Assembly (NCBI RefSeq): GCF_902459465.1
Contig: NC_047062.1
Span: 15,693,994-15,757,993, forward strand
Origin: Asterias rubens
Lineage: Eukaryota; Echinodermata; Asteroidea; Forcipulatida; Asteriidae
Reading direction: 5' to 3'
Length of the DNA: 64,000 nucleotides
The notes under the pieces are model-generated. The model was given only the letters and a program-made list of their open reading frames with translations, searched no databases and had not been told where the DNA came from. Positions 13,186 through 24,619 of this stretch are shown piece by piece (the first letter of the stretch is position 1; every line of letters begins with the position of its first letter). The position numbers were made by a program, and so were the translations under genes.

Positions 13186-14558
13186 CGATACGATGAACAT
13201 GGCCAAGATGGAGGCAGCACGATAACGGTTTATAGTTAGTACGCGCTCGTCGCCTAAAACACAAGAATACTGACTCGCAAAAAGGAGCAACCAAATGAGA
13301 TTTGTTGTGATGATGACGTCGGGAGAATTGGGCATATAAAGAATGTACTAAAGAATGTGACTGAAGAAAGTGCTTCCATCTTTGAAACAAAAGCGTCTAT
13401 TGGTTTGTGTGTTTTAACATGAACATGTGCTTCTTTTTTTCTCCTGCCAGTTAGGCTTTAAGTTCAAACTTAAGGGTAAGGCTATTGGACGTGGCGTCAG
13501 TCACATTCCCCCCTTAACAAAAAACCGTGTACAATTAAGCAAAGATTCTATAAACAGTTTGAATCATTGCAAAGGAGCTCTACAATGTCCAGATTAAAGT
13601 AACAATCTGTTGTAACAGTATGACATCATTACGCATTTCTTTCGTGTGTTGCATATCAAACATTCCTTTAACATCTTAGTTATTTCAGTATTATATTTAA
13701 TAGTTATGGTGATGAGTTCTTCCAGACAGAAAACCTGCATAATCGTCTTTTTATCAAAGTTTGACTTCGCCTCTCGTCTATAGGTCCCCATGGGTTTACT
13801 CTTAATAGCGAAGGCAATTGCAACGCAGGACAAATCGTAGTCCTCCCACGGAGACATAGAAAAAAGAAAGCAATTCTTGTCGAACGGAGCAATCAGATCG
13901 TGACCATAGCCTTAATTTCCAACAGTCTCTTGTTTTATTCAAGCTTTATAACACCAACCTGCTATGAACATGGATAGGGGAAAAACTTGCCACTACAAAG
14001 AAAAGGATAATTACTTCTGTATGCAAGACTCGTCTGGCGTCAGCCTCGTATCCATTAAATTGTAATTACACTTACCCATGAGAATTTCAAGTAGTCGGGT
14101 ACAAGGTTGATCAAAGGGGTTGTACTACAATATTTAAAGTAACATATTTTTAAGGAGACAAAAATTCGCTGGACTAATTTGTCACTTTCACTTATTTCTA
14201 CATTTTAGCAATAAACATATACTCTTTTGAGCCGATAGGGCAAAATAAATTTAAAATTCCTATCAGAAATAAACCACGATCACTCAAGAAAACCATCAAC
14301 TCATTTACACATTATGTGAGCCTTCCTTGTCTTATGATCTTATATTGTGTCGGGAATATTTGACTCAGTGAAAGTTCATTTGAGTTTTTGTTAATTTTGA
14401 TGGTGTTTTGGATGCTTCTGTATATAAAAGCAATGTGTTACATCTAACTGTAGGCAGAAAGTTGACTTTCTAAACTGAATTAGCGAAAGCAAATCTATAC
14501 ATCATGCAGATCACTGTCTTTTAAAAACATTACAGCAATATCATTGCGATCTCATGCT
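13186..14558. other. Non-coding stretch
   Basis: No gene or shared repeat recognised. Confidence 0.45.
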
Positions 14559-14943
14559 TTAAAGGCAGTGGACACTATTGGTAATTGTCAAAGACTAGCC
14601 TTCACAGTTGGTGTATCTCAACATATGCATAAAATAACACCTGTGAAAACTTGAGCTCAATTGGTTGTCAAAGTTGCGAGATTTGAATGAAATAAAAAAC
14701 ACCCTTGTCACACGAAGTTGTGTGCTTTCAGATGCTTGATTTCGAGACCTCAAGTTCTAAATCTGAGGTCTTGAAATCAAATTCGTGGAAAACTATTTCT
14801 TTCTCAAAAAACTACTCCACTTCAGAGGGAGCCGTTTCTCACAATGTTTTATACTATCAACCTCTCCCCATTACTCGTTACCAAGTAAGGTTTTTTGCTA
14901 ATAATTATTTTGAGTAATTACCAATAGTGTCCACTGCCTTTAA
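14559..14943 (+). mobile_element. Family A TTAA element (copy 3), full length
   Basis: TTAA-AGGCAGTGGACACTATTG at the left and CAATAGTGTCCACTGCCT-TTAA at the right give perfect outer ends and a perfect TTAA duplication. The central hairpin GATTTCGAGACCTC... is present. Length is 385 bp including both TTAA. Confidence 0.9.
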
Positions 14944-14979
14944 ACAAGATAAACCAGCTAAATTTTCAAGCCCATTGGT

Positions 14980-15245
14980 GTCGTTTTTGCTGTTGCTGTG
15001 GTCGTTTTTTTGTATTTTCTATTGCTGTTGTGATTTTTGTTGTCATTCTATGTTGCTGATTTTCTGCTATTGTTGGTTTTTGTTGGTTTTGAATTGTTCT
15101 TGTTGCTGTTGTTGTTAGTGTTGTCGCTGCTTCTGTTGTTGTTGCTGTGAATGTTACTGCTTTAATATGTTGTTGTTGTTGTTGTTGTTGATGTTCTGGT
15201 TGTTGTTGTTGTCGTTGTTGCTCCTGGTGCTGTTGCTTTTGTCAT
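14980..15245. repeat. GTT/GCT-rich simple repeat
   Basis: Degenerate trinucleotide tract of GTT, GCT and TTG words, with a clean (GTT)n run near 15168-15190. Open frames rich in Leu and Cys here are by-products of the repeat. Confidence 0.85.
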
Positions 15246-15877
15246 GTTTACTTATTGTCAACGTTGCTTATGTTAACACCTACGGCCAAAGCCTCCAGAG
15301 AAATTCAAATCAATTTAAATTTAGATTTAAGATGGTTTATTATAATCCACAAATAAGGACCAAGGCGCTTTAGGATTTTTGTATGAAATGCTTCGCAAAC
15401 TAACTTCCATTGTTTTTTTTATGGAGTGATTTATCTATTCATGTATTCGTTTTTTTTTTAAAGAGAGTGCATAAGGGTTAGAGCGCTTAATCACACCCCA
15501 ACCCGTTATCTTGTTTTAATATAGATGCCCTATAGTCCAAGGTGGGTGGTAAGTGTTCGCTTTATCTAATGTGCTGATTCACGCAGTAGCCCTGGCTCGC
15601 CGTGGGCTAACCATGAGTCAATACTGGTAAAACCTTCCCTGCCAGTTTCAGCACAAAAAAACTGCTCAACATTCTGTGACTTGATCTCAGCCAAAATTTA
15701 TTCCTCTACTTTGCGGTTTGCATCTGTCGGTGATTCATGTAAGATTGAATTTTGTGGTGGTTTTTTTTGTTGGCGTATATTAAGATGCCTATATAACTTA
15801 ACCTTCGGTGACGTCTTCGGGCCCTTGATGGTGGTAAGGTAATACACGGCTCATATTTCGTCAAAATGTCACACTGT
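15246..15877. other. Non-coding stretch
   Basis: No gene or repeat shared with the rest of the window is evident. Confidence 0.4.
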
Positions 15878-16561
15878 TTAAAGGCCCTGGACATATTGGT
15901 AATTACTCAAGGCATAACAACTTACTTGGTAACAAGACATGGAGGAACGGCTCCCTCCTTAAAGCCATTATACACTTTCGGTACAGAAAGAAAAAAAAAG
16001 TTCACAGATTTACAAATAATTTACAGGGTTTACAGAAGGTAATGGTGAAAGACTTCTCTTGAAATATTGTTCCGTTAAATGCTTTACTTTTTGAGAAAAC
16101 ATTAAAACAATATCAATTCTCGAGCGAGAATTTCGTATTTATTTTAAACACATGTCATGACACGGCGAAACGTGCGGAAACAAGGGTGGGTTTTCCCGTT
16201 ATTTTTCCCCCGACTCCGATGACCGATTGAGCCTAAATTTTCACAGGTTTGTTATTTTATATAAAGTTGTGATACACGAAGTGTGTGACTTAGACACGAA
16301 AGTGTATAATGGCTTTAAGTTACGCAGTTTTTGAGAAAGGGGTAATTTCTCACTCAAATAATAAAAGACTTTAGCTGAACCATTTTTGTATGCATCTGGA
16401 AGCACACAGAGTAATGCAATATGCTGTTTTTTTCTTTCAATATTCTCTAGCAAATTCGACGACCAATTGGGCCCAAATTATCACAGGTTTATTATTTTGG
16501 GATACACCAATTGAGAATACTGGTTTTTGACAATATTACCAAAGGTATCCAGTTCCTTTAA
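15878..16561 (-). mobile_element. Family A element (copy 4) split by family B
   Basis: The host element starts TTAA-AGGCCCTGGACATATTGG and ends TACCAAAGGTATCCAGTTCCT-TTAA. Its ...GAACGGCTCCCTCC and GTTACGCAGTTTTTGAG parts, normally adjacent, are separated by a 360-base insert with its own ends and TTAA. Confidence 0.85.
15959..16318 (+). mobile_element. Family B TTAA element nested in family A
   Basis: TTAA-AGCCATTATACACTTTCG at the left and CGAAAGTGTATAATGGCT-TTAA at the right form an 18-bp perfect terminal inverted repeat, with the TTAA of the host duplicated. The interior carries a module shared with family A (CGATGACCGATTGAGC, TTTTCACAGGTTTGTTATTT). No transposase frame. Confidence 0.9.
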
Positions 16562-17465
16562 GCAGTCACTGAACACCAACTAATAAATCCATGAAGATTA
16601 CTCAACATGACGATGGCGTCATCTAATTGATCTGACCGCGCGTATTTTGTTGAGCGAATAAATTAAAAATCCAAGGTTTGTTTAGGTTTGTTATTTTACC
16701 ATGGTGACCTGTGATAAGTATAGACGTGCCTTCGGCAATACGGGATCTCAAAGGAAATTGTTGTTTTCTACTAAAATAGTTTTCAAACCGCTGGGTGTTT
16801 GGGGGAAAATTCAAAACTCGATGTGGATAAATTTATTTGTCATCAATTAATGTTGTAGTAGCTTATGACTTACGTGGACAGGTTTGTGTATACGTACAAT
16901 TATGGATTGTATAATGGTGAATAATAAATTAAATAACCAGTTTCTCTAAATCTAAAATCAAAGGTCTATAATTATTAAAGCAATGTATTAATAGCTATAT
17001 ACATTTAATCCTGCTTTAGGGGGATTTACCTATTATATATACACAACCTTGTTCTTGATTTTGAAAAAGAATGAATTAGTGGCTCTCTGAATAACAACAA
17101 AGTGATGGATGCCTCAAATTATTAGTGCTCGCTAATGCCAGGCACATTATGTTATGGACGGGAGCAAATTGATGCTGAAACGAGTACCGGGTATTGCGAT
17201 GGATCCCCCGCCGGTGATATGTCATTATTTCCCCCACAATGATTAATGACTCTGGCTTGCGTAGACTTCGTGCTTTTATTGTAATTTGTATATATCGGTC
17301 CCACTCGTGTACCGGTACTGGGTAATGAGAACAAAATGATCTTTGGAAATTTCGTCTAACGATTTACTGCTCAAGCTGGTGCCTATTTATTATTGTGTTT
17401 TCTTCCCTCGAAGCTGGGGATACATGGTGTTATAATGCCCGGTCATCAATTGTTTAAACTTCCAG
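16562..17465. other. Non-coding stretch
   Basis: No gene recognised. Confidence 0.45.
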
Positions 17466-17540
17466 ATCAAATCAAATCAAATCAAATCAAATCAAATCAA
17501 ATCAAATCAAATCAAATCAAATCAAATCAACTCAAATCAA
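17466..17540. repeat. (ATCAA)n microsatellite
   Basis: About fourteen nearly uninterrupted copies of ATCAA. Confidence 0.97.
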
Positions 17541-17620
17541 ACACTATCAAAGAAACCCATACACAAAATCAGAGTGATTAAAATCTTTGGAGGTTAAATT
17601 TTGTTGACATATATTTTTGT

Positions 17621-17990
17621 TTAAGACACTGGACACTATTGGTCATTGTCAAAGACAAATTTTCTCACTTGGTGTATATCCACAAATAACAAACCTGTGA
17701 AAATTTGAGCTCAATTGGTCGTCGAAGTTGCGAGATAATAATGAAAGAAAAAAAACCACCCTTGTCACATTAAGTTTTTGCTTTCAGATGCTTGATTTCG
17801 AGACCTCAAAATCTAATTCTTAGGTCTCGAAATCAATTTCGTGGAAAATTCTTCTTTCTCGAAAACTACGTTACTCCAGAGGGAGCCACAATGTTTTATA
17901 CTATCAACAGCTCCCCATTACTCGTTACCAAGTGAGGTTTTATGCTAATAATTATTTTGAGGAATTACCAATAGTGTCCACTGCCTTTAA
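17621..17990 (+). mobile_element. Family A TTAA element (copy 5)
   Basis: TTAA-GACACTGGACACTATTGG to GTGTCCACTGCCT-TTAA. The central hairpin is present, and a small deletion has removed part of the GAGGGAGCCGTTTCTCACAA word. Confidence 0.88.
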
Positions 17991-18914
17991 ATTCTAATCA
18001 ACGGGAGCACTTCAGACAAACAAATTTTTCTGGATTCTTACTACCAAAAATTACAATGTTTAGGCCTACAGCAAAATAGGCTTTGGGATAGAACTTACAA
18101 AATCAAATTTTGGAGTCATTACAAAAGTATTACACTATCTTTCACTATGGCGTGTTCTTAGTTAAGCCATGTTATGTATTGTGAGTTGTGAAACTAACAG
18201 GTGGTGTGCAAGGTCTCGACGTTTCGATTAGTATGATTTCCCCATCTTCACAAACGGTACGGTTTTTGGCAGACCGGCGGAGCCACGCTGGTATGCACTT
18301 TTCAAAATTACCCATGGATTTTCGATATGAAATGAGTTACCAAATAAAAGCTTAATGCGTCATATTTTATCGCTATCCCAATAATCTCAACATCATGTCC
18401 GTGTCTGTGACCAACCCTACTCGAATTAACACAAGCGTAAATTCAGTCGATCTATCCACTTAGTGTGTCCACTTACACACTGGTCGATACCATTAGTAAC
18501 ACTTCGAATAGTAGCAATACAACAATTAATCGAATACTACGTGCTGTGGCAAAACCCCAACCGACCGGGGATTCAAATTAACGTCAGTCTGCAAAGCAAA
18601 GGGCATTTAGTTTTGGAAACATTTGCAAATGAAATCTTGCCATCAGGCGTAGTCAAGCGTGTCGAATCTGGGCAGTGACTTGGAACACACAGCCACACCG
18701 TGTGATGGGCCTGAAACGTCCATGTATAAGTTCATCTTGAAACGTCAGGGCTTCGGGAAATTGCGAGAACTTGCAAAGAGGGACTTTTGTTCCTAACAGG
18801 GTGTGAACTGCATTGATTATTTTGTAGATCTACATGGATATATGACAATTAAACGGTGAATATAGAAGTTGATGCGGAGAAGTTGATGCGATCAATATAT
18901 AGCAACAGTTTTGT
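17991..18914. other. Non-coding stretch
   Basis: No gene recognised. The motif AAGGTCTCGACGTTTCGA near 18209 recurs at 30.9, 52.6 and 56.3 kb (family K). Confidence 0.45.
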
Positions 18915-19074
18915 CACAACTCATAAAGCTATGAAAACACCATGCTTAAAAAACAGGATACCAGACTAATTTCCATGCAATGCACACAGCATGCTTGTGA
19001 CTGGTAGCCCACTTATTAGTTTTTGCTTAGCATATGAATTTAGTTAGCAACATTTTCGGTTATGAAGCTGCTGG
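18915..19074. repeat. Palindromic repeat family C copy
   Basis: CATAAAGCTATGAAAACACC... to ...GGTTATGAAGCTGCTGG, with the internal ACAGGATACCAG and GACTGGTAGCC words of family C. Confidence 0.65.
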
Positions 19075-19609
19075 ATATTATTTTACATGGATTATTATTA
19101 AATAAGACGAGAACAAAACTTTCAAAGGCAATTTTCAGTAAATTGAAATTTACTTCCTTTTTAATCTCTATCTGTATGTTATAAGGACCTTGTGAGTACA
19201 GTATATTTCCTCTTAAAAAGTGAACACTTAAATGATCATGTTCTCTCCTTCAAGGTCCAATAAGTGCCGTAGTTATCAACGATGATGTCCTTCTTGTAAA
19301 ACAATTACGTAATAATGTGCTTGGGGGCTCAATACATTAAACCATTGTGCGAACAAGGGAATTATTCCAAAATCTGAATGGGAAAATCGAAGGTAGTCGA
19401 AACTGCAATAAACTGCACTGGTGCCTCAAGTTGAACGCATACATTAAAACTCAAGCGAGATCGGCGGCTCATACGATCGATTTGAACTCGAGTGTCTAGT
19501 ATACGTTGAATATGATCAAGTCTATATAGGCTAGGCTCATCTGTAATATGACAACCTGCAGTTACGAGGTTATAACAGAAGTACACTCTAGTCAAAAGGT
19601 TGTTTTCAT

Positions 19610-19786
19610 GGCCCAATTTCATTGAGCTGCTTAAGCAGAAAAACTCTCTGCTAAGCAGACATGAGCAGGATACCAATCACAAATGGTACATGTTAAATGG
19701 TAGTTTGACTGGTAAACTTATTCTGGCATAATTTTGTTGTGCTTAGCATCTTTATGTTCTTAAGCAGCTCTATGAAATTGGTCCCA
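19610..19786. repeat. Palindromic repeat family C, well-preserved copy
   Basis: GGCCCAATTTCATTGAGCTG at the left and CAGCTCTATGAAATTGGTCC at the right give a clear terminal inverted repeat with TTAA inside each arm. A second inner pair, CAGGATACCAATCAC / GACTGGTAAAC, is also visible. Confidence 0.85.
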
Positions 19787-20871
19787 GTTCTCAAAGGCGA
19801 AAACAATTATACTAAGGTCTTGTTGACTTGGGTCGCGTTAACATTGTTTCCATTCGGTTTCAGAACCTTGTCTTATGGAATAATAAAAAGGATGAACCCA
19901 CAGCTATTAAATGCTATTTTAATCAGAACATGGAACCGATAGTGTCTAAGACGACACATGTCATTTGTTAGCATATTGTCCAAGTGTTAATTAGTTGGCA
20001 AAGCTTTAGTTGGAACTGCATACACCCCACTGTTAAAACAGTGTTTAGATTTTCACAACATCTAAGCACACGTTTTGTACATTTGTTTGCACATGTATAA
20101 CCTTAGACATTATAAGATTATTGTGTGTGTTTGAATTCTACAAACCATTTAGCAGGTGTCAAAATGATAAGCATGTTTATCATTTAAACGTGTTAAAAAA
20201 GATTGGATACAATATTTGTGTTTAAACTCTAAAACACTTGTTTTCTCTTTAGCCACATTTTGTCATTGTCACCATGTATACAAACCGAGATGGAGTGCAC
20301 CCATCTCCCCAACCGTCGGGTCATCTTCGATCCATCCCCGGTCGTCTCTTACCCACAGACGGTTGGCTGAGTGCCTCTTGTTCCTTCGTATCGAGCCAAG
20401 GGACAGATGGCCCCATCCAATGAATAAAAAAACCTATTCCCCAGATGCAACCAAAATGTTCTCAAGTATTCGAAATGGATGGGATACTTTTACCAATATC
20501 GAACCCGTATCGATCCTACATTGGTTTTAATATGTCACGGTGGCACAGTATCTACAGTACGGGGGATACTGCGAGTAACGGTTTGACTGGGATCGGTACT
20601 GATCGATTCGGGTATCGAACCGACTTGAACTGTGCTCCAAAACGAGTTCGGTGTTCCAGTACCGTGACTGTTGATGCTGCGGTGTACTCGTTTTGTAGTA
20701 AATTGCGTTCTTATATTTTACGGTTATGGTGTAACAACATTTAAGACAGACCTGGTGAAACAAAACAGTTAAAGAGATTTAAATCGCGCAAATAGTGACT
20801 TGATTATTCGATCAACTAGATCCACTAAGGCCCAGTACTTTCTGAGAGGTTTGTGTGGCCCTTTAATGTAG
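19787..20871. other. Non-coding stretch
   Basis: A 104-codon frame at 20216-20530 and overlapping frames on both strands show no domain. The DNA around 20460-20680 is rich in ATCGATTCG/CCGGTAC-like words that make chance open frames. Confidence 0.4.
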
Positions 20872-21116
20872 CCCACACCCTAAATGTAGCACGACCTTAA
20901 CGTAGCTCCAAAGTTGCACTTAAGTCACCCAGACCTAAATAGAGCCCCAAAGCTGTACCCAAATGTCGCCCAGACCTAAATGTAGCCCAAAAGTTTTACC
21001 TAGATGTCACCCCGACCTTTATTGCAGCCCTACAGTTGTACCCAAATGTCGCCCGACATAAATGTCACCCGACCTAAATGTAGCCCCAAAGTTGTACCTT
21101 AATGTAGCCCCGATAA
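20872..21116. repeat. Degenerate ~43-bp tandem array
   Basis: Imperfect repeats of a unit built from CCTAAATGTAGCCCCAAAGT and TGTACCCAAATGTCGCCC, about five to six copies with substitutions and length changes. No frame stays open through it. Confidence 0.8.
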
Positions 21117-21774
21117 AGCAACGCTTCGTTGCATTTCATCCTCAGCAGAAAGATCTGTTTTACTTCCTATAAACATTCCATTTGTCAATAAACCTTTGTT
21201 TCCCACACCCAAAGAAACGGGTATTTTATTAAAGCATGGTTGTATGAGTAACAAAAGCATTGCATTATATATCCATCTGATCACCTTGGAAAAGCCAAAG
21301 CCTCGTCTGCGGCTCTGGCTGAGACACGACTAGCCATTTTGAAGTTGTGTGTTCTTCTAACGGGGTGCTATCTACTAGACTATAAAAAGCTGTTGCAACC
21401 ATTTTTTAGTGCGTTCAACTACGGGTTGACCTTGCCATGTCTTGAATGATGCACTGAGATGAGCCTTAGGCAATCCGTCAGCCTGAACTTGAGCATTGAT
21501 CTGAAAATTTAAACCCCCGCAACGATACAACGGACAAAGCTTCCTCGATAATTTGCTATCGTGTTGTAACATCCGGGAAATGCAAAGACCTGAAGGTCTA
21601 CAAACTTTATTGTTTTGCGCGACACTTTGGGCGATTAAAATCGGTCCGGGTTAGGGTTATAGCTACACCCTAAGAAACTCCTGTTAGTATTTCGCTTATA
21701 GGGGAAGATTAATTGGGCGCCATGTGCAGTTAAAGGGGAGTTGTATGATATTGCATTGATTCAGCGAGAAAATT
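21117..21774. other. Non-coding stretch
   Basis: No gene or shared repeat recognised. Confidence 0.4.
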
Positions 21775-21925
21775 GTTAAAACAATAACACAAAACAACAG
21801 CATTGGCAACAACAACAACGACGACGACAACAACAACAACAACAAACATCGGCAACACAAGGCAGCAACGACTATTTTAAGGCAAATAAATCAACAGCAA
21901 AAGCAGCAACAACAATTATAAACTA
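21775..21925. repeat. (AAC)n-rich simple repeat
   Basis: Interrupted AAC/ACG/GCA trinucleotide tract, cleanest at about 21809-21845. Confidence 0.9.
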
Positions 21926-22300
21926 CTACTATATAAAGAAAAATGAGTTTCTACAGAGAGTTTACAATTATAGTAAAATACAACTCAATTAAGAACCTTT
22001 TTCATATGGTTATATGAAAGCGATAGGGAGATTTTAAGTACAAATACTTATCTACAGGAATACCATTGTGACATCAATGTTAATTTAGAATAAACTTGGT
22101 GTGTGGGCCTCTATACGTCATGAAGGAAACTGATGATGAATGCGCTGTGAAATGAGCGCACTGTTCGGCCTACAGTCTGTTTTGTAAATGTCATTGCTTT
22201 TTGCATCTGGAGATGGTGGGAGTACAGTTAGAGAAATGCCATGGACGACATGAACTGTAAGATGTTACCTCCATGGTTGAGTGGAGACTGTGGACACTGT

Positions 22301-22368
22301 CAATCAAACCAACCAATCAATCAATCAATCAATCAATCAGTTAATCAATCTATCAATCAGTCAATCAG
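22301..22368. repeat. (AATC)n microsatellite
   Basis: Fourteen or more copies of CAAT/AATC with a few substitutions. Confidence 0.95.
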
Positions 22369-23142
22369 AAGAAGAAGAAATTCGAATAGCGCCAAAATCA
22401 ACAAAACATTTTAAAATGCGCTCGATACAATAACAATCAAACAAGATTTTATCTGCAGGGTATTTTTTCGTCTGCGTTCTTTTTCGTTGATTTCTTTTGG
22501 AGCGGATAAATCTCACATCGTATTAAAACTCCATCTGATCTTGAATTTCCTGTAATTGAAGATGGTATAGAACGAGACTGTTTACATACATCTGCGCTCA
22601 GTCCGTGCTTTGCAAGGGCAGCTATAGCACGGGTGATATCTGCGATATTATCGGGGCACATGGTCCCGGTTGTAACAAGACTCTAAATGTCACACAGCGT
22701 TGCTTGTTAACATTTGTTGTGTTTGATCATGGTAACTCATGAAGTGTATGTTGCATAGCAGGGGCAGAATGTTCCCACATTACGATAATACTGGTTGTAT
22801 GATTGTCTTTTGTGTGTTACTGACTACAGTGGGGTCTTTATACCACGTCTTATAAGGGGCAGAGGATGTCCCCGCCTTATACACATTTGTCTGGAGTCCG
22901 ACCGTCCCCTCGGGCTCATTAGTTTCTACCCAGTCAATTAATGCCCATGTTGGAGTATAAACATCTTAATCAATCTTCCATTACTCAGATTTCTACAACC
23001 CCAACGAGGTTAGTTACAGAGGTCATTTTAAGTGACCTATAGCTGTCCTGAGCATTTCTATCTAAACTTTCCCAGACCTTTACGAGACCTTGACAGAATA
23101 TCAAATGGGTGAGAGGAGGGGGGTCATAGACCACATCTCCGA
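22369..23142. other. Non-coding stretch
   Basis: No gene recognised. Confidence 0.4.
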
Positions 23143-23766
23143 GCTGGCTGGCTGGCTGGCATGGCTGGCTGGCTGGCTGGCTGACTGGCTGGCTGGCTGA
23201 CTGGTTGGCCGGCCGCGTGACTGGGCGACTGGTTGACTGGCTGGCTGACTGGCTGGCTGGCTGGCTGGCTGACTGGCTGGATGGCTGGCTGGCTGGCCGG
23301 CCGGCTGACTGGGCGACTGGCTGACTGGCTGGCTTGTTGGCTGGCTGATAGACTGGCTGACTGGCCGACTGGCTGACTGGCTGGCTTGTTGGCAGGCTGA
23401 CAGACTGGCTGACTGGCCGGCTTGTTGGTTGGCTGACAGACTGGCTGACTGGCCGGCTGGCTGGCTGGCTGACAGACTGGCCGACTGGCCGACTGGCTGA
23501 CTGGCTGGCTAGCTGGCTGGCTGACAGTCCGGCTGACTTGCCGACTGGCTGGCTGGCTGGCTGGCTGGCTGCCTGGCTGCCTGACTGGCTGGCTGGCTTA
23601 CTGGCTGGCCGGCCGGCTGAATTGGCGACTGGTTGACTGGCTGGCTTGCTGGCTGGCTTACAGACTGGCTGACTGGCCGACTGGCTGACTGGCTGGCTAG
23701 CTGGCTGGCTGACAGTCCGGCTGACTGGCTGACTGGCTGACTGGCTGGCTGGCTGGCTGACTGGCC
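23143..23766. repeat. 624-bp CTGG/CTGA tetranucleotide tract
   Basis: Almost the whole tract is made of CTGG, CTGA, CTTG and CCGG tetramers. Larger words such as CTGGCTGACTGGCCGACTGG recur, so there is higher-order structure. Because 4 and 3 share no factor, the frame cycles through Ser-Gln-Pro-Ala and stays open for 271 codons on the minus strand (22985-23800). This low-complexity frame is best explained by the repeat and not as a gene. Confidence 0.95.
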
Positions 23767-24399
23767 AAACATTAAGGCAATGCCACTTTACATTGTACAC
23801 TCCATGGAAATGTACGAGTCAAGGAGCACAGGTATTACTGTTAGGAGCGATTTCAAGATTGGCTATGGACCGGATCTTACCTGATCTTGAATTAAGTCGG
23901 GGAGGATTGCAGAACAGGGCTGTAAACATCTCAGGAAGGGTTGAGTTACGTACATGTAGACTTTCCATCATTATGATAAGACGTCCAACGACAACGTCTC
24001 ACACTGTAACGTGTGAATGTGGTTTATTATGGAGCAGTAGGAATAATACATTTCTGGCAGTTCCAAATTTCTCGCTAAAACTGACTCGTGTGGAACCTCA
24101 CTGTATATAAGGAGTGTACGGTATCGACATTAAAAACACTTGTCTTAAAACAACCAGTTTAGTATACTGTAAGTTTAACTGAGTGTGCAGTAAGTAAAAA
24201 CAAAAAAGAAGGAATAAAAAAAAGAAGAGAAAAGACGGAGAAAGGGGGGGGGGGGTGGAGCCCGTCTATAGAATGAAGATTCCACATTAAATATGTGTGT
24301 TTGAAATTATGTTTATTTTCTTGCCCTGCGTTCTTAAGGGTCTTGCAATGTGAGAAATATGTGGACCCACCGTTTACAAACTTCTATGTTTGTCAATGG
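23767..24399. other. Non-coding stretch
   Basis: No gene recognised. A poly-G run of about twelve lies near 24245. Confidence 0.45.
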
Positions 24400-24619
24400 A
24401 ATACAAAATACTTCAGGCTTGAAGCCTTTTTTAGGCATCTGAAAGCACACAAATGAATTTTGTGCAACAAGTTTTTTTTCTTTCATTCTTCTCTTGCAAT
24501 TCAAATGACCAATTGAGTCAAAAAAGTTCAGAGATTTGTTATTTTATGCATAATTATGTTGGACATACCAAGTGAGAAAACTGGTCTTTGACGGTTACCA
24601 AACGTGTCCTGTGCCTTTA
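24400..24619 (-). mobile_element. Family A2 fragment
   Basis: Matches the second half of the A2 copies at 27716 and 56645: CTTCAGGCTTGAAGCC, TTAGGCATCTGAAAGCACAC, then GAGAAAACTGGTCTTTGACG and GTGTCCTGTGCCTTTAG. The other half is replaced or too diverged to recognise. Confidence 0.75.

Noticed and set aside
17466..17540. CRISPR-like array
   Set aside because: It is a plain five-base microsatellite with no spacers. The window is eukaryotic.
22985..23800. 271-codon minus-strand frame of Ser-Gln-Pro-Ala repeats
   Set aside because: It is the translation of the CTGG/CTGA tract. It has no non-repeat domain, and its open length follows from the repeat period.
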